DNA of 64,000 nt from Bugulina stolonifera (lineage: Eukaryota > Bryozoa > Gymnolaemata > Cheilostomatida > Bugulidae). The notes beneath the pieces were generated by a model. That model ran no database searches and was not told where the DNA came from. It was given only the letters and a program-made list of their open reading frames with translations. Of this stretch, positions 1 to 12,100 are shown piece after piece. How positions within the stretch are numbered: position 1 is the first letter of the stretch; the number at the start of each line of letters is the position of its first letter. The DNA is taken from NCBI GenBank assembly GCA_935421135.1, contig OW285196.1:11777001-11841000 (forward strand), given 5' to 3'. The translations under genes were made by a program, and so were the position numbers.

Positions 1-1173
1 CTCTACATAATGCCTCCTAATGTTTTCTAACTCTAGCATTGAAGATGTTTGGTATTGAACTGTGTCTAATAGCAAAGGATGACAACTCCAAGATAAAATT
101 TACAGTATTGCGCTTCCTTTAACCACCTTGCGTTAGGCCTAAGACAAGCTGGTGAGATGGATGAATCAGCAGATATTGACAGAGATTAGAGGCAGGTTTA
201 TAGACATAGGGTGGCATACATTTCCAGCTTCGTCGTACGGACAGAAATATCTAATTCCAGGCTATTAAAAGCAAATATAGGACTAGAATATTGTCGCACA
301 GCATGATAATGTCTGACTTTCAGGTGACACTCAGCCATTGCACCACATACACTAGGAACTACTAGATTCAGCTGCATAACTGAACTAGTCAAAACTAGAC
401 TGTAGATTGCCTTGCTATAGCCCTAAAGCCAAAATTCACAAAATTGACGTCACTGTAACTTTTGCTGTATCTGCAAATCCGGGGCAGATCTTCTCCTGGT
501 TTGATTTCTGTACAGATGTTTATATTACTACACCAGATGCTCCAAGTGAGTAGTTCTGCAGGGGAAATAGACTCCTAGTTAAGCTAAACGTTAACTATCT
601 AGATGACTAAGCTTAGAGAAGATAGAAGTGTTTTTATCACAAAAGGAAGCTAGACAAGGATAATACAATAATTAATAGAAATTTTATATCAGTCTTGAAG
701 GATTACAGATTGACTTAATATGTACATTGCTTCATTTCAGTTCAAAGACAGATGGGCATGTTGTGTTTTAACAATACATTTTTGTAATTATGTAAAGAAA
801 GTTTTAGTCGATGCCTCTACATCATGTTTTACATCTAATTTACTTATTACTTGCATTATAATATAATACCAAACTTTAAAATTCTAAACAATTAAGATAG
901 ATGAACAAATAAGTTTTGAGACATTTCCCATGACTTCATAGACTTCATTGTGGGTTAGTAGTTACATTATTCTGACCTGTGGGCTATTTTTAGCCTGCTG
1001 GTCACACTGTTTCCTACATCATCACTAGATAGTTGACGAACCTTTACCAAAAGCTTTATTTCAATTTCTACTCCAAACTGGTTATGGAGAAGATAGATGA
1101 AGGCAACATTAGCTACTGCAAGAGTTAGTGTCCTCGTGACCTTTTGAACAGACCTGGGTTGCAAATAACGCTC

Positions 1174-1345
1174 CCAAGATGGCTGTCCGGCCTAGGCCAA
1201 AGGGGCTATTGACCTGGGACTTTGCTTGGCCGGACGAAACCATCCCTAGCTCATCGGGACACCTGACTTCTTCGCACGAAGATGAGGATATTGCTTCTGG
1301 CCCAGGCCGGTGTGTTCGCGACTCTGTGATGGATATATGCCGGGA
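1174..1345 (+). repeat. Dispersed repeat, copy 1
   Basis: This segment shares an ordered series of short blocks with 59575-59745 and more loosely with 61495-61625: CAGCCTAGGCCAAA-like, TTTTGCTTGG-like, CCATCCCTAGCTCATCGG, and a TTGGTGTGTTCGC-like block followed by ACTCTGTGA. Three diverged copies at unrelated sites point to an interspersed repeat family. No coding capacity or terminal structure was recognised. Confidence 0.55.
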
Positions 1346-1535
1346 AATATTTTTGAAGATTAGCTTGGGTCTACAATTTAGGTCGCGGAGACACCTACTG
1401 TACTGCTTTGTATCTGGTCTGCATGTTATTTGGTCTGCACTAGTATTTAAGACTGACATGCAGGCTCTAATGGTTACAACCTACATGTATGATAGTGCAT
1501 GGTGCAGTGTGATATCCAAGCTTCACTTGGAACAC

Positions 1536-1815
1536 ATAGTACGTAACACATAACGTGTAACACATAGCGTGTAACACATAACGTGTAACACGTAGCGTGT
1601 AACACGTAGCGTGTAACACATAGTCTATAACACATAGCGTGTAACACATAACGTGTAACACATAGCGTGCAACACAAAGCGTGTAACACATAGCGTGTAA
1701 CACATACATTGTAGCGTGCAACACATAGCGTGTAACACATACATTGTAGCGTGCAACACATAGCGTGCAACACATAGCGTGCAACACATAGTGTGTGACA
1801 CATAGTGTGTAACAT
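1536..1815. repeat. Minisatellite, ~14-15 bp unit (CACATAGCGTGTAA-like)
   Basis: Around twenty degenerate copies of a unit close to ACACATAGCGTGTA run head to tail. Open frames crossing it on the minus strand (Cys-Tyr-Leu-rich) are a by-product of the repeat lacking stop codons. Confidence 0.9.
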
Positions 1816-4800
1816 AACACGTAATGTAATGCAGAGATTGAACTACGCCATGAGGACAGAAATAGGAGGATGAGTAATACAATTGATGTTTATTTCTCAC
1901 TTGCGGCATACTAAATTTATGCTACAGATCATACTGTGTCTAACACTTGTAGGCACATATGGATTACATGCTTGTATGATGTCTGCCTTACATGTGAAAT
2001 TTCTTTTGATTGTGATGATCTGCAGAATAATTGTGATAATCCACAGAATAACTTCCACATTCTCCCACAGAATAGAATATTTAGCTTATATTCCGGAATA
2101 AGAAAATCAATTTATGCACAATTTTGATTAATAGCATATTAAGTACTATTTGCATTAGACTCTACGCTGCTCTTTGCGCTGTATCCACTAGTATTTGCAG
2201 CTATGATTCAGGATAAAAGTGTTAAGCAGACGTAATTTGGGCTTGTGAAATATTCGCCCACTTGTGGAATAAGAAAAATAGATAGCAGCTGGTTCTGCCC
2301 ACTCAACACGCTATGTCAAAATGTCTTGCATAATACTATATAATCAGGTCAGATTATATTTTGACATATGTAAATCGTCTTGATCACCGAGGTCGAAAAT
2401 GATAGAAACAATTGACCTGCAGTTCTGTATGGGTGTAGTAAAACATTTCTTGTACATCACAAGCTCCATGCTGATAGTGAGACGTCCGAGCTTGTGGCTG
2501 TTTCATGCAAAATTCCTGTGCTGTCTATATAGAACTTGAAATAGCTTCAGTTCATTGGTTGGAGATGTCATTATTTTCACAGCCCGAAAATTTTGTTCGA
2601 CAATGGAAGTCAGTGAGAGTTTTTGACTGAACTGGATTGTACTTGAAACTTAGACTAGTCTACTGATTAGACTTACCAATGTAGTTCTTAACTTGGAATA
2701 TTATGGAGGTTTTATTCAAAAATCACTAGAATCACGTTATTCCATAAATAGGATATATTGGAGAAATGCAAAGTGGACCCAATAATGTAGAAGTTTAAGG
2801 TACTAGATGCAACCACTAAAATCGTACTAAGTATCACAGTTTTCACTTGTTTTGTTACAAGTAGGGTTTAGTAAAGTGGCATGTGGCAATCTCCAATTGG
2901 TGCAAATGCACTAGTAGAATCGAAAACTCCTTCAATGCGGTTTTCATAACTGCCTAAAATATGGAACGAAGGCTACATCGCTTTTGTTGCAGATTGCATT
3001 AAATAGACAAATTATGGCACAGCAGCTGAGGTTTAAGTGATATGACAACTTTATTTATACTGTTGCATCTAGAGTATAGGGCCTCTTCTTGGACCAACCT
3101 TCACCGCAAATGAAAGTGACAAGATGGCCGCCTGACTAAGGACAGAAGAGCCAGTGATCAGTGTTTCTCATTGGCCTGAGTTTGGATTTGGACTAGAATG
3201 GTGCCTCATGTTGTGATGGTACCTATAATCCCTATTGCAGTTTGATATAGTTGAACTAAATACAATATTTGTATTTGAAAGTGTCCACTGATTTGTACAT
3301 GTACATTGTAGATGACAGATGCAGGTGGTTGCACGATTAGGGAATATCCTGAAATCCAATACTATTAATCATGAGTTGACAGAAGGCACACTTCCTTCAC
3401 CCTTCTTATCCACTAATCCGTGGAAAACAGGCTATCAAAGTACTACATGGATTCACTGTCTCTGAGTGTGACCAATGATTGATTAATCGGAACTTAATGT
3501 TATACATTATCCTAAAACCTCCTCCGCTTATTATTTCTTTGCTAGAGTATTTTGGTATGAGTTATGCAACAGTACTAGAATTTTAAGCTCTTCATGTCAG
3601 ACTGAATGAGCCAATCATTACCCAATTAAAGCAGCATAAACCCGGGTATTTTCTCATCCTATTAACTTGCTGTGTTGCTTAGTATTGCCCATATAGATGT
3701 ATATTATGACGTCAAATACAGATGATGAGTGGAAATACCCGGATAGATTTGTTAGTTTTAGAGGATTAGTTTATAAAGATGAGGCTAAGGGTGTTTCCAG
3801 AATCTATGAATAGCATACTAAGATGTTAACTTAGATTAGCGGTTCCTGGAGGTGCATGGAGCTCGGCAGGGCATGGGTCAAACACAAACCGTGCATTGGC
3901 CTCAACTGCCCTGTATTTACTTTGACTGTCAATATGGCACTGTTGAACTAGCTACTGAAAATTTAATAATTTTCATCCGCGGAATAAATTTTTTCTGTCA
4001 CAAGTTTCTAGCTTTTCTTGTTTTTAAATGGTCTATATGAATTCAATTGATCAAAGCTCGGCTCCACTACTAAACGCTGTTAGCTTCGATAGGGCAGCTC
4101 GGTTGTTGGTAGGCGTGCCTCTATGAGCGAGGTGTAGTACCAGCCTACCACTGGCTTCTATTAACATCCAGTCAATAAGCAAAGCAGATTTTTTATATTT
4201 TTGTGTAATTTAAGTCGTTGCATCTAATGTTAGCCAATCCAGTCCATGACACCGGGAGGCGGTGGGGTGAAAGGAACAACATGTTGATCTTTGCATCAGG
4301 AGAAAAAGTAGCAAGCTGATTCTCTCTAGAACGAGGCACCATCAGCCAAAAGAGGACAGACGACCTCCAGTGTAGCCGGGCCTTAATTTTGGCTAGACAG
4401 TGTTGTGGACTCAAAGTTTTAGTGCCCGCCCTACCCTGTTCGACACATACATATCACTCTTAGACTCTAAATAACTTTGATTTTACAAGCAGTTTGACAC
4501 TTTATGAGCATACTGAAGGCGACCTCCCTGCAAGGTCTGACAAGGTTTCGTTTCTCAGAGAAAGTAGTCAGTTTTTGCTTAGAAAGAATAGCGATATCCC
4601 TTGGTGGTTCCAGATAATACATGTTTGTTACTGGAAATTTTGAGGCGCACATGAACATGCGATGAAACATACATTAATTACATAGACAAAATTGTGTACA
4701 TTATATGAAGAAATAGCGGAGCAAGTGCACATTTTAGTATGTACATTTTTTTGTAGTATCAACCATGAATATAACATGAAGTACAAGTAAATTCACCAAT

Positions 4801-5031
4801 TGTATTACATACATGTACGTTATTTTCCATGTGGAGATAGCATACAATCATGTAAACAGATGTGGGGAGTTATGATTCCATGCTTGATAAGATAAATATA
4901 ATAAACAAAGTGCAGGAATGTGGAAATTATATTTAAGGTATTTAAATGAACATACACATATGCCACTAAGTTTAACTTTATTGAGTTTGCTAAACACAAA
5001 GGTCGCTGTACTAGCGGTGCAGTAATGAAAA

Positions 5032-5176
5032 TTGTCCCATATACATGTAGTATCGTTAGAGTGTCCCATATACATGTAGTATCGTTAGAGTGTCCCATAT
5101 ACATGTAGTATCGTTAGAGTGTCCCATATACATGTAGTATCGTTAGAGTGTCCCATATACATGTAGTATCGTTAGG
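5032..5176. repeat. Tandem repeat, 29 bp unit, about 5 copies
   Basis: A 29 bp unit beginning GTGTCCCATATACATGTAG is repeated about five times almost without change. The unit contains a TACATGTA palindrome. Confidence 0.92.
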
Positions 5177-6122
5177 GTGAAGCAATCATGAAACCTTAAT
5201 ACAAACCATATTTTTTGAAATTATTCATTGAGCTCAGTAGGTCTACAAGGTTTTGATGGGAATAAAGGATTATTTGGAGACAATTTTTAAGTGTATTGGA
5301 CTCAATACTAACAACTATGATATGAACTGTATTCTACTAGCAGCTTACAAACACATTATAGTTCTTTCATCTTTTACACTCTTTATCTTCATAGAGCAAG
5401 TATTATTGAGAAAAGACTGCATAATACTCAATTTAAAAAGTTTCAATACTTTTACATACCCCAATTTTTCAACTATCACTGTAGGTTTAGCGTATAAACT
5501 TAGTTTTTAGATTCTGCTAGTTAATCTCAAAAAAGGAAGTTCACCCGATAAGCATCTCCGACTTTCACTTATCAGATTTTCATCGGCTTGTTACTTAAAA
5601 TATCATATTATTCAAAGCAGGAAGACTTGTGTACAACTGGTGGTATCGCCACATGGCTTGTGGCTCTGAATACATCATGGCACTAACTCATAGGAAGAAA
5701 GTCACCAAGATGGATGATGTTTTAATAGAAGATTACACAGCTTACTGTACTATATAAATGGAGGCTCTGCTACTGATTGTCATTAAACAAAACATTGGCT
5801 ATCAGACAAGTTCTCTATTGGAATCAATACAGTAATCTAACCGAGGTATGTAAGTCTCCAAAATGGCTTGCTTAAATAAAGTCATTTTTGTAGGCAAAAA
5901 TAAATTAATTTACTCCGCTAAAAACTCTTATCTTGGTTCTACGTATAGTTGTTGCACCTAATTATTAATAAGTCGATAATTGATTTCAATGAGAACTACT
6001 AGAATCATATATACATGTATGTATTTTTTGCGCATGTTTACAATTTTAACAATCAGCCTACCATATTTTTATGCATGGTAAACTAAATGTACATGTACAT
6101 GCACATGTATTTCTATTTTAGA

Positions 6123-9100
6123 ATGAATAAAGTATTTGTGAGCCTAGCTCTTATTGCGGTCCTGGCAGCTCTCAGTCATGGGAAACCCGTAGGGGAGAGT
6201 AGTTGGAGGCAACAAAGCTCTAACTATAATTTTGATTTGGAGAATATCTGGGACAAAACGAAGAATGGGAACAGCAACGGGAACGAAAACAAAGAAAGTA
6301 AGTTAACTAAGTACTGTATGGGTCACCGTACCTTCTCCATGAAAACATCTTCTTACCCAGCTACTTAATTTTCAGTTGCAGTAAAAAGTGAATGCCTAAA
6401 GCTAATGTGAGCAAATATTTCAAAATTTCAAAATTAGATTTCCAACCTTCAAAAAGCTATCTGAACTATGCTAAATACGTGATTTTAATTAGGTGGGAGT
6501 TACCCTATCTTCAATTTGGTGGTGACAAATATTTCAATTATAAAAGTTGCATATTGTGGAGGTACACTGCAGTAAACTATAATAATAACTGACGGTAGCT
6601 GAAAGTTCAGGTGAACTTCAAAATAGCTTACAATAAAGTAAAGAGGAGACAACTCTTATTTTCTGACACACTTCAACTTTTAACTAACACTCTTGCACTT
6701 TTAAATTGTAGACAGTAATAACAACGGAAATATGAATGGCAATGGAAATGATGGGAAAGGAAATGGTAACACTAATGGAAACAGGTAGGTGCATGTTTTG
6801 ATTAGCCAATGTGCTTGAAGAGAGTAAGAGAGAGAAGAGCCACGCAGTGTCACAATAATATAGCTTCTGACAATAACACTGCAGTCGCCAGTCAGTAATG
6901 TTGGTCATGACAATGATAACATTGCTAATATATAATGATGTAAAGTATAGTGTTACATAGTTAGTAGTTACACATATTTGTGCTGCACTTGCACTGATTA
7001 GTGTAGCCTTGTCAGGGAGTACGGCGAGAAATACAATCAGTACCAAGTCTGTGTGATTGAACGTTATAGCACTAGCTGCTTTTGGTAAATTCTTATAACC
7101 TGGTATTTGCACTGTTGATTTTAATTTAGCAATGATGGCAATAGCAATGGAGGTGACAATGGTAATGCAAATTCTGGCGCTGACAATGGTAATGCCAATG
7201 GAAATGGGTGAGTTGATAACTAATCATATTGCCAATGATTAAAATATACATGTAATATTTATATATGCAATGATTTGAATTTCCTATTGCTAGGTTACAT
7301 TTGAGACAATTATATAAAATGTTTTCAACTGCAGCAATGAGGGAAGTTCCAATGGAAATTATAATGGTAATGGAAATGACGGAAACGAGAATGGAAATTA
7401 CAATGGTAATGTGAACAATGGAGATGGCAATGGGGGTGATAACGGGAACGTCAATCATGGAGATAAAAATGGAGGAAACAACGGAAATATGAATGATGGA
7501 TCTGACAACGGAAATGGAAATGGCAATGGTGAGTTACCAAATGAGTTTGAATATTATTTTGTAAGTATAAAATCTTGATAAAACAGTATGGGGTGTGCAT
7601 TTATACTAACAACCAACAAACAGGTGTATTATAGCTCCATGTCAGTGATTATCAACAACACAGCTTATCCTAAATTAAGGTCAATCCCCGAAGTTCATCT
7701 GCTTTTGGGGGCTGAGGTTTTACAAAAAAATTAAATCAAACGTTTAAAATCTCATCTATGCTTATGTGTCTTTGTTCCATTCTCTAATATTTTCTATTTG
7801 CTCTTCTAAAATTCAAGTTTGACAAATCTTAGGCTACTGACATCATCGATGTCACTGGTGGAATTCAACATGGCTACAGTTTTATAATAATATTTGAATA
7901 TATTTATCTTTGTTCAGAAAATAAAGGTGACAATAATGGAGGTAGTAATGGCAATGGAAATAATGGTCATGCTAATGGAAATGGAAATGGAAATGAAAAC
8001 AATGGAAATGGAAATGGTAACAGCAATGGTGGCGACAACAACGGTTCTGGAAATGGCGTCTACAACGGGAACAAGAATGACGGTGCTGATAACGGAAACT
8101 TGAACGGCATTGAGAACAATGGAGATGGAAACGGGCGAGACAATGGCAATGGTAAGTTTAGACTAAGAACGTATGACATTAACAAGCTTATAAGAATTTG
8201 TTGCTAAGGAAATATAGCTGGAATTATTTGGATCTGTCATTCCGGTAAGAAGCATGAAATATTTTGTTTACATAGATGTACATTAGTATGCCTATATACT
8301 ATGTTAATCAAGTGTTATTGGCTATCAAGGAATTCCATCAAATTTAATGGCTTGTCCAGTTGGTCTGTCCAATGGGTTAAGTACATTGAAACTTGCTTAA
8401 TTCAAACTCCAAGGAACCGCCATAATTGGTTTGAATTAGGCCTGAGTTTGAATTGTAAAATCACTTACTTAGTTAAGTTATTGTATAGTGCTCAGCAGGT
8501 TCCAAGGCTAATAGTTTGAACTAACCCAACTTTCGAATTAACCGAGGCTTAAGTGAGTTCCACTGCATATACAAATGCATTTGAAGGTGTATATTCATCC
8601 GCTGTATTACAGGAAATGAAGGTGACAGTAACGGCAATGTAAATGGAGATGGAAACAATGGAAGTAACAATGGTGGATACAATGGTAACGACAATAAAGG
8701 AGATGGCAATGGTAATGCTAATGGTCTAAGTAACAATGGTGATAGAAATGGAGGCAGCAATGGGAATGGTAAGTGAAGCGATAGTCACCTTACAATAATT
8801 GTCCACTTTATGGAACTATGAAAGAAGGTTGTGCAAGGAAGCACAGTTAATGCAAATAATACTGTTACTCGCGTCTTACAACATTCCAACTTGAAACTTA
8901 GAGTACTAAACTGCATGGAGGTACATATTTTTTAGTGTAAATTTTGTTCTCATAGGCAATGAAGGAAGTTCGAATGGAAATAACAATGGTAACACTAATA
9001 CTGGTAACAACAACGGAAAGGGCAATGGTAACAGCAACAACGGAGATAGCAATGGGAATGGTAATGGACATAAGAACACTGGTGATAGCAATGGATCAGG

Positions 9101-12100
9101 AAATGGCGGAAGGTGAGTGAGATGCGTTAGATGTGCGCATTCAAAACTTTACACCATCGTACTCAAAAGTTTGATAAGACCGTCAATGATAATAATGGGT
9201 ATATGCACTCCACAAGTAATCACAGCATGGGTAAGGTGGGGGCGAGTACCTTCTCTTTAGGGAGTGAATCGAAGTGCACATGATCATTGTTTATTTAATT
9301 TTAATTTAATTGTTTATTAAATTAATATAATGCTTGATCACTCTTCGTTGTCTCACACTTCTCCCCTTACTCCTACACCTAGTATTATTATTGTGAGCCC
9401 ATGTAGTCTCTGTAGCACAAACTGTTGTATTTAATATAATGCAACCTACCAATTGGGAAAAAGATAATGCGGGTAAATTATGTGAAATATTGTATGACGT
9501 CGTGTATCTGATCATTTTTGCTGATCTATTTACAATATTTTCACGGAGATGCTCCGGGATGAGCAGCGTGGGATGAACAACAAAAAAATCTGAATTAAGG
9601 AGTGGACCGAGCAACAATGGGCTGACTACACTAAGCTTGTCCAATTAGATTCAGTCCAACTAGTCATTTAGTTTCTATTACTACTGGGATAATTGCTTGC
9701 AGAAATAAGGGTGATGGAAATGGCAATGGTAATGGAAGCCACAATAAGGGTGACTCTAATGGCAGTGGAAATGGAAATGACAACAATGGTGACGGCAACG
9801 GTAGGTCTGATATAAGGAAACTTGTCAGCAATTATCAGACAGTTCATTCACTCATTTGCAATGAAATATTTTTTTCATATTTCACTTATTTTTGCGAAGT
9901 AGTGGTAAAATAGTTATACATGTAGATTTGACTATATTTAGATTGTTCCAATATCTAATCTTTTCTGGAGTAAGGATATTTTATGTGTGAGTTGTGAAAA
10001 AGACTCTTCTCTGACACCAGTCTTTGCCACGGGAAAATTTTACATAAAGTACAATCACGTAATTTTATACAAACCATGGACTTATTGTGCATTGAATGTT
10101 GCGTTACCAGATACAAAACCAAAGATTTTGGCATTAAGATGCATGGCATGTAGGTGTAATAATGTCAGCCTACAGCGGCCATATTGGACATGTGTATGAC
10201 AGCGGCCATATTGGACATGTGTATGACAGCGGCCATATTGGACATGTGTATTTACATGAATAAGGTTACATATCACTTTAAACAGAAAACTGTTTTGAAA
10301 TAAGTTTAGAAAGAATATTTATGCTAAATGTTGATTTTTTAGCATAGAAAGTTATCATAAAAATGCTTGCCTGTTCAATTCATTTATTTCATTTTCAAAA
10401 CTCTTAAAATTATGATAATCAATTTTTGCCAGGAAATGGTAATGGCAGTGGTAACAGAGGTAGAGGCAATGGCAGAGACAGTGGTAACAATAACTATGGC
10501 CACAGAAATGGTAATGGGGGAGGAAATGGAAATACTGGGTCAGACAATGGAGTATCCAGCGGCAACGGAAATGACGGAAGTGATAATGGAAATGCCATAG
10601 GAAATGGTAGGAAACAAGTCTATTTATGTCAAATTCAACTTGTGCTGTACATCATGTGGGTATTCAGCTGAATAATCATAATTATGTTAGTTTTCGGTGC
10701 TATTTATACAAGGAATTTGTCTTTGAGCAGTCAGAGACTTGCTTCACATTGATGAGAATACCAGACCCTGACTAAGGTTTGAACCAGGGGCCTCTATGGC
10801 ACCTAATAGTCTAGCATAGGGGACAGTACACCTTGTCTAGCCATTACACCAGCTCAGCTATCTTTAGCAATATTTTGTATCAGATAAAATGGTCAAAAAC
10901 TTCATAGTAAATTTTGCTTTCTTTTTACCCTAATGATTACTAACTTACAAGTACATGCTGCTGCAGGTATATTAGCATTGAAATATTTTACACTCAAAAT
11001 TTGGATTTACACCCCCATGGCATTAGCTTCATTGCTAAATTGCCGCTCCTAGCCAGTCATGCCTTATGTAAAATTTTAAAACAGAATATTGGAGTGAAAT
11101 CTTATAATATAGGAAATAATGGACATGGAAACGGCAGAGACAATGGCAATGGTAACAGAGGTAACAACAATGGTAATGATGGAGGCAATGGAAATACTGG
11201 TGATGACAACGGTGTGTCAAATGGAAACGGCAATAGTGGTAGCAATAATGGCAATAACCAAGGAAATGGTAACATAGGGTCAGGAAATGGTAACAAAGGT
11301 GGTAGCCACAACAATGGTAGAGGCAATGGTGGTGACAATGGAAATGGAAACGATGGACGAAAGAATGGAGGAGTTAATGGTAATAACATGATAAAAGAAT
11401 GATTCTTGTTTCTTAAATTTTTCCTTGAAGCAATAATATGAATATGCGAACCACTATCAGAATAAAAGCGTTATTTTAGTCTTAAACCACTATATTTAGG
11501 TAATAAGAACAACGGAAACAGGAACGGCCAAGGCAACGGTAACTCAAATGACGGAGATTATAATGGAGGAGAGAATGGTAATGATAATCAAGGAAATGGT
11601 AACGGTGGATCAAACGGAAATGGTAACGGCGGAGATGGAAATGGTCGAGCCAATGGGAATGAGAACGAGGGTAACAGAAATGGTAAGCTTGATAACTCTT
11701 TAGAGTTAAAGCATGTACCCATAATATTAATCTCTCTAATTTTAATTACTGTCTAATATTAATTGAGGTTTTAATTTAAATAATTTCAAAATACAATAAA
11801 GTACATAAAGCCTAACAAAAAATTTTAATCTGCGAAAAAAAGTTTTGTAACTGAATTAAGCGAGTCCATGAAGATTGTTAACTCATTTTTATCATTTCAA
11901 GGTGGCAAAAATGGAAACGACAACAGCGGTGATGACAATGGCGTTGCCAATGGAAACGGGAACAATGGCGACAGGAACGGACGAAGAAATGGTAATGATA
12001 ACAATGGTCATTACAATGGAGCTAGAAATGGTAAGTAGAAAACATTACAATAGAGAGATTACTATATTAGAACTTGCCCTGAGGCTGTCATTACTGGAAA

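Larger units (their letters stand above)
1..6121. other. Upstream intergenic region without a supported gene
   Basis: AT-rich DNA with no open frame showing recognisable domains or a consistent splice pattern. It contains a dispersed repeat copy near 1174-1345, a minisatellite at 1536-1815, a 29 bp tandem repeat at 5032-5176 and several TACATGTA palindromes. A consensus-like splice acceptor directly precedes the start codon at 6123, so a 5' untranslated exon of the next gene probably lies somewhere in the last few kb, but I cannot place it. Confidence 0.6.

Noticed and set aside
1467..1909. Cys-Tyr-Leu-rich minus-strand frames
   Set aside because: Products of the 14-15 bp minisatellite; several frames are open at once.
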